Of a stretch of DNA of 64,000 bases, positions 46,101 through 56,200 are shown in pieces. The position numbers and the translations under genes were made by a program. The stretch is from Taenia hydatigena (taxonomy: Eukaryota > Platyhelminthes > Cestoda > Cyclophyllidea > Taeniidae): NCBI GenBank assembly GCA_036345935.2, contig JADWOT020000003.1, positions 17,936,509 to 18,000,508 on the forward strand, read 5' to 3'. The stretch's first letter is position 1. Each line of letters starts with the position of its first letter. A model generated the notes under the pieces. It was not told the origin of the DNA. It saw nothing but the letters and a program-made list of their open reading frames with translations, and did no database searches.

Positions 46101-49047
46101 ACGACAACGACATATGGGTAAGCAACCTAATTTGACATTTGTAAAATTTGCCAACTGTGACACCCTCACAAAAACCAAATAATCAATGGAAAACGCGAGT
46201 ACTTTTCTTTTCCAGGCCTTAATATTTACAAGAAAAAGACGTACTTCTTGCAAGGCATTGAGGTCACTTAAAATTGGGGTCACGATGCTGTTTTACTTTG
46301 AACAGGTTAGAACAGTCAACGAAAGCTTAGCATCTGTGGACAGATTATTGAGGAGACAAGGGCCTTAATTTCGTCACTATCGATAACCAAATGCCTCCTT
46401 TAAGACTACTTTTGCATTTAGTGGTGTGTTTCAACAACACCAATCAACTGGGGCTATTATTGGTTGCACGCATGCCTCCTCTACTTTGCCTTGACTCGTG
46501 AGCAGTCAGCTAATGCTAACGCCTTACCTTACGAAGACTTATTACAAGAGGGGGAAAACGCATTAAGAATTCGAAAAACCAAAGGTTAAAAAGGTTAGAA
46601 AAAAGTGGATTCAATCACTCCGATGAAGAAGACTGTGCTTAATTTAAGCAAGTGTACTCATGATACATCCATCCGTCCGTTCGCATGCCCGCTTTATGAG
46701 GAATGTGCATACGAGATGGTTATATCCATGCAGGCGATCCGTCAAGAGATTTCAATTAATCATAGCCGTCTTTCAAACAGAAGGTGAGGGGTCAATGAAA
46801 GTCATGGCCGCTAAATACCACAGATACGAAGCCAACTTAAACAATATCTTGAAGGTATGCTTATTCAAGATTGATGTGTGGGCATAAAGGCACGCTTTTG
46901 GAAGGTCCAAGTGATGACAATTGGTGAGGGCTTGAACAGTTAGCTCCTGTCAGCGTAGCCTACAGATTGAATCTGTCCACGAAATTGTGAGAGCGCGAGA
47001 TTCCAACTGATACCGAAAGTCAAATCTGGTTTGCATAGCGCGCACTCGGATACAAGGAAACTCTGATGATACTCAACACAAAATTGAAGCGTATACTTTT
47101 AGCTTATGGCCAGTGATGTCGTAGTGGGCGACTATTCAAAACCTGGATATCTGGAAAAAAGGATGAAATCACCTCAAAAATGCACTTATTCAAAGCGGAG
47201 GTCGCCAATCTTGCCAGTGCTAAGCATTCCCACTCGTCGAGCCTGGTTAAGTCGTACAAGCATGGGATGCTTTTGGATCAAACAACTCCGATCATCGCAT
47301 CATTACTGATATGAAAATCCAACTCAGGTGCAAAGCATTCGGTTTCTTGCCTCTCTTTAAAAGATTGATGAATGCAGCTGCACTATCTTGGAGAGAATCA
47401 AAACTTCAAAGGAACCCTTAACAAAATTTTGCAAGGTTTTGGCACTGTGCAAAAGAAGGACCCAAAAACGCAATTTACCTCATCAAAAGCAGTCGATTAG
47501 TGAATTTCGTAGGCTCTTAGGGACAGAGGAATAGAGGCCGCATCAAAAGATACTAGTAAAATTAATTTATTTGCAAGTGTGTTCGGACTTGTTTAAAAGA
47601 CGACGCTGTCAAACCAATGTGTGGAAGAGTTTTTTTTCCCTCAAGTCAAACAGGCGAACCAGCACCACCACCCTCGAGCATCAGAGTCGTCACGTTCAAG
47701 GAGCACCTCCGTATTCCGTCTTGCATTGGGTAAAAAGAAAGTTTGTTGAGAGATTACTGCAAGCAAACAAGATCCACTTATAGTCACTCATTTTGGCAAA
47801 TCACAAATCACACTTTAGGACGTTGTAACACCATGAAGGCCAAAAGCGAGATGGTGTCTTGTTGCCAGTTAAAATTTGGCTTCGATCAAGCTTGTAGTGC
47901 GCACCAAGCCAAGAAACCGAGTAAAATGGGAATCACACTTTTAGAATCCAAAACTAGGCAACTGTCACCAACATCTCCGGTGGTGGTGACGCATGCATGC
48001 TGAGCATAAAATTCCCCATGGAACCGCAAAAATTCGAGCCAATGAACTCTTTAAAAAGGGAATAAAGAACGTGGCTTATGCGTCGTCTTCCCCGATTTAC
48101 TTCTGAGGGGATGACTAAGAGTGCTCTTGATGACACTTCGAGCATGAAGAGAATTGAATGCAGTGACGCGATTTGGCAATCTGATTTCTTACCAATGAAA
48201 TGTGACATCAAAGGAGAAGGAGTTAACCCTGCTCTCAGATTCGACAACCGTGAAATGATACATTTAATGCGGTTCCATCCGCAAAGCTAAAATGGCTGAA
48301 TTAGTGCATAAAAGGTAATGGTGGAACATCCTGATGATAACGTTTTACGAGGCACTCCCCAGTAATGTGAGCGCATTCCCCATCATTGAATCGGATCATT
48401 CGTGGAAAAATACTATCATAATAAGAACCTAGCATAAGATAAGTGTTTTCAGTATCATTCATGATGCTATCGCACTCCCTGAAAGCAACTCAATAATGGA
48501 GTAACTCTATAAGGCGACTTAGCCCATCTCTTCTAACGGAGGAATACAAAATCCACCACCCAATAAAGGAGTAAACCAGAAGAATTGAAATGGCTAAAAA
48601 TCAAGCAGAGGCCACTTTTTTAGCAGGTCGTCGGTATTAAAAGGCAACTATGCGAAGAAAGTTATTTTCGAGATTTTGGGTAACGGGCACTCCGATGGTG
48701 ACAAGATTAATGAGTATTCAAGGAGAAATACGTCGTTCATACATTCTTTTATTCAAATCCAAAGTTGGCGGGAAAAAACCTGGATTGCAGAAGAAAGTGG
48801 CGAGGGTGCAATAAAAAGGAAACTATAAGCAATGGCAAGGGGACAACTCTCAAGCAATTAAGAGTCGCCAAATCGGCGAATATTCCGCCCCAACGAGATG
48901 TGGGCTACCTGTTTCCGTGAGATTAGAGGTGGGAAAAAACGGACATCTTTGTCTGGCATCTCGTGCCATTAATTCTTTGTCTGGACTTAGATCCTTTATA
49001 CCATTAGAACCAATAGGAGGGAGCTGCCTAGGTAACGTCGAGGGCAT
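25084..49047 (-). CDS. BAHCC1/TNRC18/winged-eye-type chromatin protein with Tudor-like modules and BAH domain
   Basis: Probable chromatin regulator; in BAHCC1 and TNRC18 the BAH domain reads repressive histone H3 methylation. Exons in coding order: 49047-48909, 45761-45707, 43016-42676, 40386-39857, 37391-37110, 35291-35066, 34138-33984, 32207-31865, 30250-29827, 27387-27073, 25999-25917, 25844-25657, 25516-25084. Phases agree everywhere except between 31865 and 30250. Domains: APLDLSIKPP (40.4 kb, CtBP-binding type); proline-rich and basic linkers (PPKRRRSE); Tudor-like DGLRVLLIEDTHLRAGTLYLG (31.9 kb), LPPGTRVCAAWSD (29.9 kb) and IDFDDGDHREVPLHHIRMLP (27.3 kb); BAH from VRLGDVVKFNSGG through SWFYCPEE to NYAEYRLSR. 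The Trp of SWFY is split TG/G across an intron. About 1,170 residues are modelled, well short of vertebrate BAHCC1. The start ATG sits two bases after an acceptor, so upstream coding exons are possible. Confidence 0.88.
27388..33983. other. Introns of the BAH-domain gene, 27.4-34.0 kb
   Basis: Long introns 27388-29826, 30251-31864 and 32208-33983. I see no independent gene. The 30251-31864 interval should hide a small exon, because the flanking exons end in phase 1 and begin in phase 0. It also contains the GT microsatellite at 31105-31142. Confidence 0.5.
31105..31142. repeat. (GT)19 microsatellite
   Basis: An uninterrupted run of nineteen GT units inside an intron of the BAH-domain gene. 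The overlapping open frames full of Cys-Val on the plus strand and Thr-His on the minus strand are products of this repeat. It is likely polymorphic. Confidence 0.97.
34448..34625 (+). repeat. Dispersed ~180-bp repeat, copy 2
   Basis: The same element as at 20309-20488, in the same orientation. It starts TAGCGTCCCCAGGCTCCCTT and ends near CCAAACAAACAAGGT, with GGCATGGCCTGGAGGCCAGC in the core. It sits in an intron of the BAH-domain gene. Similarity stops abruptly at both edges. I did not find exact target-site duplications. Confidence 0.75.
34916..34982. promoter_or_regulatory. Possible intronic promoter: two CACGTGAC boxes, TGACGTGA and ATGGCGG
   Basis: CACGTGAC occurs at 34916-34923 and again in the stretch CACGTGACGTGACA at 34949-34962, which also holds a CRE-like TGACGTGA. 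ATGGCGG at 34976-34982 matches the YY1 core. Such clusters are typical of housekeeping promoters. It lies in the intron just downstream (in gene sense) of the exon at 35291-35066. Function is inferred only from motif density. Confidence 0.35.
35292..48908. other. Introns of the 5' half of the BAH-domain gene
   Basis: Introns 35292-37109, 37392-39856, 40387-42675, 43017-45706 and 45762-48908. A fragment resembling the first ~16 bases of the dispersed repeat (GAGCGTCCCAAGGCTG) lies near 35856. Open frames at 43335-43894 and 46.6-48.3 kb have no recognisable content and no conserved splice structure. No other gene was found. Confidence 0.5.
41455..41473. repeat. Homopolymer run of 19 G
   Basis: Nineteen consecutive G in an otherwise AT-leaning intron of the BAH-domain gene. 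It is either a true G tract, which could form quadruplex structure on the plus strand, or a region where assembly length is unreliable. Confidence 0.9.
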
Positions 49048-50175
49048 CTCTAAAATTGCATTGCGTGATCATTGCGTTGGTTTTGTGGCGTCTCGAGTTC
49101 TTACAACCTTAAAAAGACGCCATTCATCTTTGAGGTCTTAATCTCCCCTCTGAACCAACGTGGAGTCAACCTGATGGCATATGAACCGGCAATTAGTATG
49201 AAAGCCTACCAAAAGTGGGGATGGGGATGAACGCAGTGCCTCGGGAGCACAAATTGCCATCCATATCACGCACTAATTTGTTGCAAGAAAGGCAGGCAGG
49301 TGCGACAAAAGTCGGGGGTTTGAGAGAAAGGGCATCCGCACTGGCACTCCATCAAAACAACACCAAAACCAAACACAAAATGCGGCTCTCATTATCATGT
49401 TAGTGGAATAAAATGAGCAGCATATTTCAGATACACCCTCTGTTGTGAAAATTAAAATGATGAAACTCAAATCGGATCCCGGTTGAGTTACACCAAACGA
49501 CGATGTTGTTGTGGGATTAGAGGATAGCCCAGTATCTAGACTTGCGACTACTACTAGTCGGGTCCACTGCCCAATGGCAGTTTTTAGAAACCTCCCAGTG
49601 GATGTGCGACAAAACAGGAGTGTAATAGGAGACCCACAGGGATTTTGAACTGCAACAACAGTTAAGTGACATTTTTACGGGGTCGTAAATGCTTTAGATT
49701 CAACATAGGGTGGATGACGGCTTTCCGATGGGACCGATCGCACAAATATGCAATGTCTGGACATTATCCAAATTCTAGAAGAAAATACTACAGATGGGAA
49801 GGGCACATAAAAGCCGTACTAACAACAGGAGTGAATACCTCGTGGTGGGAACTGAGTAAGTTTATGAAGATTCTCCACAATAAAATGACTTCAAAAAAAC
49901 CCTAAAATGGTTTATGCACTAAAAAACAATACCATTACAATAAATAATCTGATCCTGGCTAGTGAGGTACAAACTTGCCTCCATTACTACTTTTTTCTAA
50001 GGCAAGCCAAGACAGCCTGGCGCGTCACCTCAGATTTAGCTCTCGGTTATCTGGCTCACGTATGATAACAGGACTGGCCAGTGCCAAGAAGAGGTGACAA
50101 TAATCTAAGTTGATATCAAGGCAGCACAGGGGACTGGGATCAATCAGTGTCTTTCTCAACCCCCAATCTTAAATG

Positions 50176-50245
50176 CTAAATCCTTTGGAGTGAGATATGC
50201 GATCTTGCGTTGTCTTGGCATAATAGCACATCCCTTCGACTAGTT
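50176..50245 (-). mobile_element. Second mariner/Tc1-type transposase relic
   Basis: The minus strand reads SRRDVLLCQDNARSHISLQRI followed by a stop. It carries the same VLL-QDNARSH signature as the relic at 6264-6434. Further along the minus strand, 50345-50460 has a weak match (VDRLLIEKW, IPKP) to the region before this motif in mariner transposases, in another frame. No ends or intact frame remain. The shared QDNARSH spelling suggests one family inserted at both places. Confidence 0.55.
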
Positions 50246-51319
50246 GATTGATCCTGGGAGTGCTTACGAAGTGGAAGCTTTTCTTCCAAGCCCTAGTTGT
50301 GCCGTTTTGAATGAATAACACTCTCGGCTGTAACCGTTTGGCATTTAATAAAAAAAACCTATAGTGTGAAATTCCATCTGCGACTCACCACATTGCGGTT
50401 TTGGGATAGCAACGGATGTGTTCGTCGACCATTTCTCAATTAGCAAACGATCAACAAATGGGGCGTTTCCACGAGATGAGGAATAGCCAATCGAGACTTT
50501 AAAGCATGCACGTGAAAACACCTCCACGGCCCTACCGATTGATAACAGATGCAAATGGATAGTTGCATGTCCGAGTGGTACCTTCAGAGGCTATACAATC
50601 AACTTCAAGGAAGGTACAAGACGGAGTTTAATTCGATTCGTAAAGCAGGCAGGTCTGAATCACATCCACTGAGTCAACCGCACGAAAGTTGAAAATACGA
50701 AGAGGATGGCTCAATAAATTAACCCATACCTACCTCATACAATGGACTGAAGCAATCGTATTTCACAAGCCCTTACAAGTTGGAAGTTACTGCCAAAAAC
50801 GGCACGAACTTTTCAATCACCTAATACACCACCTATTACATGGAACAGTAAAGTGTAAAAAGAAGGTTGGTATGTGTTTGCTTATTTCTTGAAATAAAAA
50901 ACGGGAAGGAAGCTTTTGAACTTATCAAAGTTAGGAGAAAGCAAGTAAACCAACTCAGTTTGAAAAATGAGGGGCTATAAAATGCGATGAGTCAGACCCT
51001 ACGAATCGTGTTCCGTAGTTTATCAAAAAATAACTTGGTGAAAAGATCCTCAACGACCAAAAAGGGAAACTGGTGCATAACAGTTGAATGAGTATGTAGA
51101 TGTTAAAGCACATTTTGATTAGTCTGTCGGTAATGGATACAACATTCCTCTAATGCGAAGGAGGCAAGATAGACTAACATGGGAGGGAGTGGACGCACCT
51201 AAGTTGGATGGAGTTGAGGTATTGGAGTACATTGCCCTGAAGCGCGTCAATCACAGAGTGTAAGCAGGTGAGCAAGCACAGAGCATAGTTCCACTACGCC
51301 GACGGCGCGTATACGTACG

Positions 51320-51327
51320 TATTTATA
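51320..51327 (-). promoter_or_regulatory. TATA-box-like element, possible promoter of the BAH-domain gene
   Basis: On the minus strand the sequence is GAGTATAAATACG, a good TATA match, inside a GC-rich, CpG-containing block (51.25-51.70 kb) that stands out from its AT-rich surroundings. It lies 2.3 kb upstream of the first coding exon of the minus-strand BAH gene. A transcript starting near 51290 would need a non-coding first exon spliced to 49049. This is inference from position. Confidence 0.3.
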
Positions 51328-51438
51328 CTCGAAGCCAGGAGTCAGTGTGTGTGAGTGTGTCCACACGAACGAGTACCACAACAACAACAACACGACCGCC
51401 GCCACCACCATACAGAAGGTCCATATTGCAATCCTACG

Positions 51439-51457
51439 CACACACACACACACACAC
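51439..51457. repeat. CA dinucleotide tract
   Basis: About nine CA units, continuing into imperfect CGCACGCACACGTGCACG. It accounts for the Thr-His and Val-Cys runs in the overlapping open frames. Confidence 0.9.
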
Positions 51458-51634
51458 GCACGCACACGTGCACGCAGCACTCGAGAGAGAACGTAGGCGA
51501 ATGGTGTGTGCACGCGTCTCCCGGATCACCATTGGCTAGTTTTGAGGCTACGCGCAGGGGTGATTGGTGCGCACTCAGAGGAAGTGCGTATGTGCTGTCA
51601 TGTTAGCACGTACGCACGCGGACTACACACGCGG

Positions 51635-51667
51635 CACGTGACACCTAGCCAGTCAGTCGCCATTTTT
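51635..51667. promoter_or_regulatory. CACGTGAC plus YY1-like GCCATTTTT pair
   Basis: CACGTGAC at 51635-51642 is followed 16 bases later by GCCATTTTT (51659-51667; AAAATGGCGAC on the minus strand), a strong YY1-type core. The same motif pair occurs at 34916-34982. It could belong to a promoter facing either way; no transcript start can be seen. Confidence 0.3.
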
Positions 51668-53290
51668 AATCCGCATGGGTTTCGACTGAGGCGAGCGATC
51701 GGGCCTGCTGCGCCTTGTTTTTATCCTTAATCGGGAAAGCTGTTGACCACTTTAGTCAGACTAGCTTTTTAAAGTTGGATGGATCTTCTTTTAATAGCTT
51801 GAAACGAGATCGACGTTTGATTCCCCACATAGGATGAATCCACCCTTAGTTTAACCACAGCGTTAGTGCTCAACGTGGCAATAAGTTCTTTTGGGAATGA
51901 CACCAGTTTTGATTTTGACCGCTTAGTAGCCAATTGTGCCTACCTATCAGCATTGGGAGGGAGTCATGCTTACCGAGTAAGCTAGGGGACCGAACGGGCG
52001 GGATTTAGTTGCATGTAGCGCATACAGGGAACCGAAAATGAACAACAAAACTCTTCGAGCTTCTGATAAAGCCTCTTCAGAGAAGTCCTTGAAATAGCAA
52101 AGTGGGATGAGAAGCATAAAAAAAGGAGTTGAAGTGTAATCTATTCAACGATAGATACAACTCAAGCAGGCAGCGGACGCATCCAAATTTTCAAAAGAAT
52201 GAGCTCCTACCACCTCAGGCCTTGGAGCTCATTACATTAGCGGCTAGTGCTGGCACAAAAGCTTAGCCCCAGGTAGAATTTCACGTTAATAGTCAAAATA
52301 ATAAGAGTGCGATTTGGATGGCTCGAGTTTGCGCAGTGAACGGAAACGCACCCAGCTCGGCTTCGATGAGGAGGTGGAGATTGGTACACTTTATTACTGT
52401 TAAATCGGAACAGGTTGGAGCCATTATCTGATTCCAAATAAGGATTCCACCCACCATGCCGTACTGAAATGGTTGAGGCAAATCTTTGGCGTGACAAATC
52501 ATAAGAAACATGAATGCGAACGTTGAACTTGCAAGTTGCAACGCGGTCGTTCGACCATATTGATGAGGTACCATCACTCCTTTACAGCCCCCAAGGCGTG
52601 TCACGACGCTCGATGCTACCTCGATTTCCTTCGATCATGCAAATTCGACATTCCTGCTTCTAAGTGGTGGTGCTCTTTAAACACATTACATCCACGGGAT
52701 TAATAAAGTTTTGAAACTCCTGAGGCGCGATTGTGATGTTGAATTTACAACACAATGAATTTTTGTTTCTCATGAGCTTGTGGATGGGGCGGTGACTCGC
52801 GGTCGTGCTAAGCCGAATTCGACCAAATGAGTAGGTGAATAAACGACACGGCACAGCATGAACACGAATAATAACCTCACCTCGTAAATAACAGGTGAAA
52901 AAAAATCACAGAAGCAGCAAATAGTGCAAAAAAAGTGGAAGCACATAGCATGAATATAGAATCCGCCATTTTAAAAGGCCTGACATGTGATTTTAATTCC
53001 AACAGGTATTTAGAACCACATGTAACAGAGGGTGTCAAAGCGCTGAGGCCGAATAGTCAGGCTGAATTGAAACGAACAAATAACGAGGAAGAAGGGGAGA
53101 GCGGCAGAAGGGGAACAATTTTGTAGAAAAAAAGACACGTAACAACAACTGTATTTCCTCTCTTTTTATACCCTTTTTACACAAAACACTAAACAAAAAC
53201 AGTAAATTCCAAAAAAAGGCTTATCACGGCTGACTTCGGTATCCAAGTTAACAAAAAGGGGAACGGGTGCGTGTGTGTATGCGATCGGTG

Positions 53291-56200
53291 TCAGTGCGCG
53301 GGTTTCCTGAGCCGCCTAATCAGCGCCCTGGGGTCAAGTGGGCCCACATTTCCACTGAGCAACGGAGAATCCGATCGGCATGTGGCAGTGTATAACCGAT
53401 AGAGAGCTGTCGAAACCTCATCGGGGAGGTGATCAGAGAGCATTCGGGGATGGATAATGATGGTCTGGAATTGCCGCGAGTTCGACCATATGGCGACTGG
53501 AGGAAGAGTTAATTGATCTTGACTGGAATGGAGGAAAATCACTGGTGTTTTTTTTTGCATTTGAAACGGAAGGGAGGGAGTGGCTAGCACACACGACTTA
53601 CCACCAAGGACTCGATGTTGAGGAGTCACTCCTCAAAGAGGCACTAGTTCGTAGTTCACTGTCATCAACCTGGACAAGATGGACAATGAGACCAGCAAAC
53701 CGTACGCTGGTGTCCATGGAGACAAAATCGCTATGAGCACCAGTGAGTTCGTTTACTTCAACAGAGTCCGGGGTTGTGATGGTGCTGAACTCACTGGACC
53801 TGAGGGTTGAAACGAAGGGAGCGTAAATTGTACCGGACGCGTCTGTCCTCAGAAGTACATCTGTCTTAGCGCGAAGCCATCGAAAGAGCGATCGATTCTC
53901 AGAGAGGTATCGCACAGGACGATGCAAGGAGACGGCACTCTCTACACGACACAACACAGGTCAGTGAGATGCAAACAGACAGAAATTTGTGCAATCTCTT
54001 CCTTTCTCCTTCCCGCGATCTCTTTTTCAAATAAACAGAGACGAGAATTGGTGCACCAGAATTTAAGTCTTATTTAGAACAGGACTTAACTAGCTCACGG
54101 ACAGAAATGTTGACCATGCCTGTCTGCCAAGTAGTTCGTTGCTCGCGGCGTTAGTCACCGACTTCGTCTCCCTCGTTTTTAACCAGCAGGGTTAGGAAAA
54201 TGTGCACACACACAGTTAATGAGCTCCTTTCGCAGAGCACCCAAACTTTACAAACTACAGCAGAGTACTCCAAAAGTACAATAGAAGAGTGGGGCATGCA
54301 AAATACGCTTATGCAATACGTTGGGAGCTTGATTAACTCTCCAGTTTGGCAAAGGAGACACTTGGGTGATCCGCTACTGTACCTTCACCGGGTGAGAGGC
54401 CTCCAGACAATGCAGTAGCCCCAAACCCTACTGCATGCCAAAAATAAATGTTCAGCTCTAGTACTATGCCTTTTTTGTCTCCAGAGAAGTTCCAGGGCGT
54501 TACACTTATCACATGTACCAGTGACTTGGAAGGCTTGGTGGTAGAAGAAGGTTACGACTGATAAAATACTACTGGAAAGAGAACTGGTTGAAATCGGCCT
54601 AAAAAGAGTGACGGTCACGAAGTTAGCGCTTCAGAAGAAATAATAAGACGATAACGGCAATAATAGAGTTAGGAGCAAGTGAAACACTGGTGGATAGCAA
54701 AAAAATGCAGAGCACGAAACACAATTCAGGATACACTTTAACATAAAAAATGTTGCACGAGTGACCTCTATCGGATCTAAAAGTGTACAGGTGACCCCGA
54801 TTATCACAATCCATATACCCGCAAAATTCCGGTGATTGTATGAGCTTATTACATCGATGAGCCATATTTTAACGCTGCTCGGAGGCTCAATCGTAGTGTC
54901 GCTTATTTGGCTGACGAAATCAACATACCCACCCTGGGTTTTGGACTAGAAACCTGGACTAATTGTAAAAAAAGGCAAAACAAAGTGGAAAAGAAACCAG
55001 ACAAAATTAAAATCTAGAAGCTGTCGGGTGACGGGACAACGGCTATCACACCTTCGTATGGGGGGGGAAAGGGGGGAGAATGGAGGAGGAATGAGACGAG
55101 GGAGGTCTGGACGGGCCGCCACCTTAACCGATGAGTGCTAGACGTGGGCGCTTCACTGGGAGGGTGTCAAGTGCGTTGAGTTCATCAAAATAGGCGCACA
55201 TCAAAGTCAATGTGGCACGGGGATTAAGGGGAATAAAATGAGATCTTACATAGGAAATGCTGAAATGTATACAGAGCAATAACTCATTCAACTGTAAACA
55301 AATCGCGCCAAAGGAAGTGAATGGCAATCTCACTCAAATCAAAATTAAAAACTAACATAAACAGACGAGAAGTAAAGGGCGGGCAAACAAAATTCTTGAC
55401 CAAAGTATCAATTTGGGGTAAGGAAAATAACCAGGACCCAAACGTAAACGGATAAAATGATGGCACAATAAAGTCAGGTAGTGCCAAATAACGCCGAAAG
55501 AAGTGAAACGGTGATCAGTATTACCAAGGCTATCCATTTCCAGTTCACCTAAATGAGAAATAAAAGCTTTCACATTGTAATGAACCCTACATGGGAATAG
55601 ATGCAAGGATTTTACCGATGAGAGCGCTAATAGGAAACGGCCAATTCACTAGAGCCTAGGGGTAGAACAACTCGCAATTTTCTCTCCCGAGACATCGGTA
55701 TCCCTTTTAGTTTACTCAAGGAGGAATAAAAAAGGCAAAAGGAATGGAAAAACGATCAGAGGGAAGGTAAACAGATGTGCACGTCCTATGCTACTAAGGC
55801 GTGCTTGCCTAGGCGATACGGTGGGAACAGCGTCTGTAGGTTTACAAAATTAACCAATTTAACTAAACCTAAAAAGGCATTACGGAGGGTCCAGAGCGGT
55901 ATTGAGAAGGTCCGGCAATCAAAAGAAATTAACCACACGAACCACGGATCTAAACGTAGAGCGGAGTGACCAAATCGAGCATGAAATGTACACATTGGAG
56001 GTGTTACAGTGCAAATGTATGAATCGGAGGAAAAAACCGAGCACAAGAAGATTGTGCCACCACAAGAGGCCGACAAACGTACCTGCAGCATGGAAGTGTG
56101 CGATTGACATCCAAGGCAAGGTCAGAGGGTCGAAAGAAAAACAATGAAATTAATAATTCGTGTCAAAATCCCTCTCGGGGTAGTAACTCGTACTGGTTAT

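Larger units (their letters stand above)
49050..53290. other. Region between the BAH-domain gene and the DAG lipase gene
   Basis: This contains the presumed 5' flank of the BAH-domain gene and the 3' flank of the DAG lipase gene. Named contents are a mariner-type relic (50176-50245), a CA tract (51439-51457) and a GC-rich block at 51.25-51.70 kb with promoter-like motifs. No further coding exon could be supported. Confidence 0.5.

Noticed and set aside
51247..51606. Open frames with Val-Cys/Thr-His runs in the GC-rich block
   Set aside because: They are products of CA/CG-rich simple sequence, with no conserved content.
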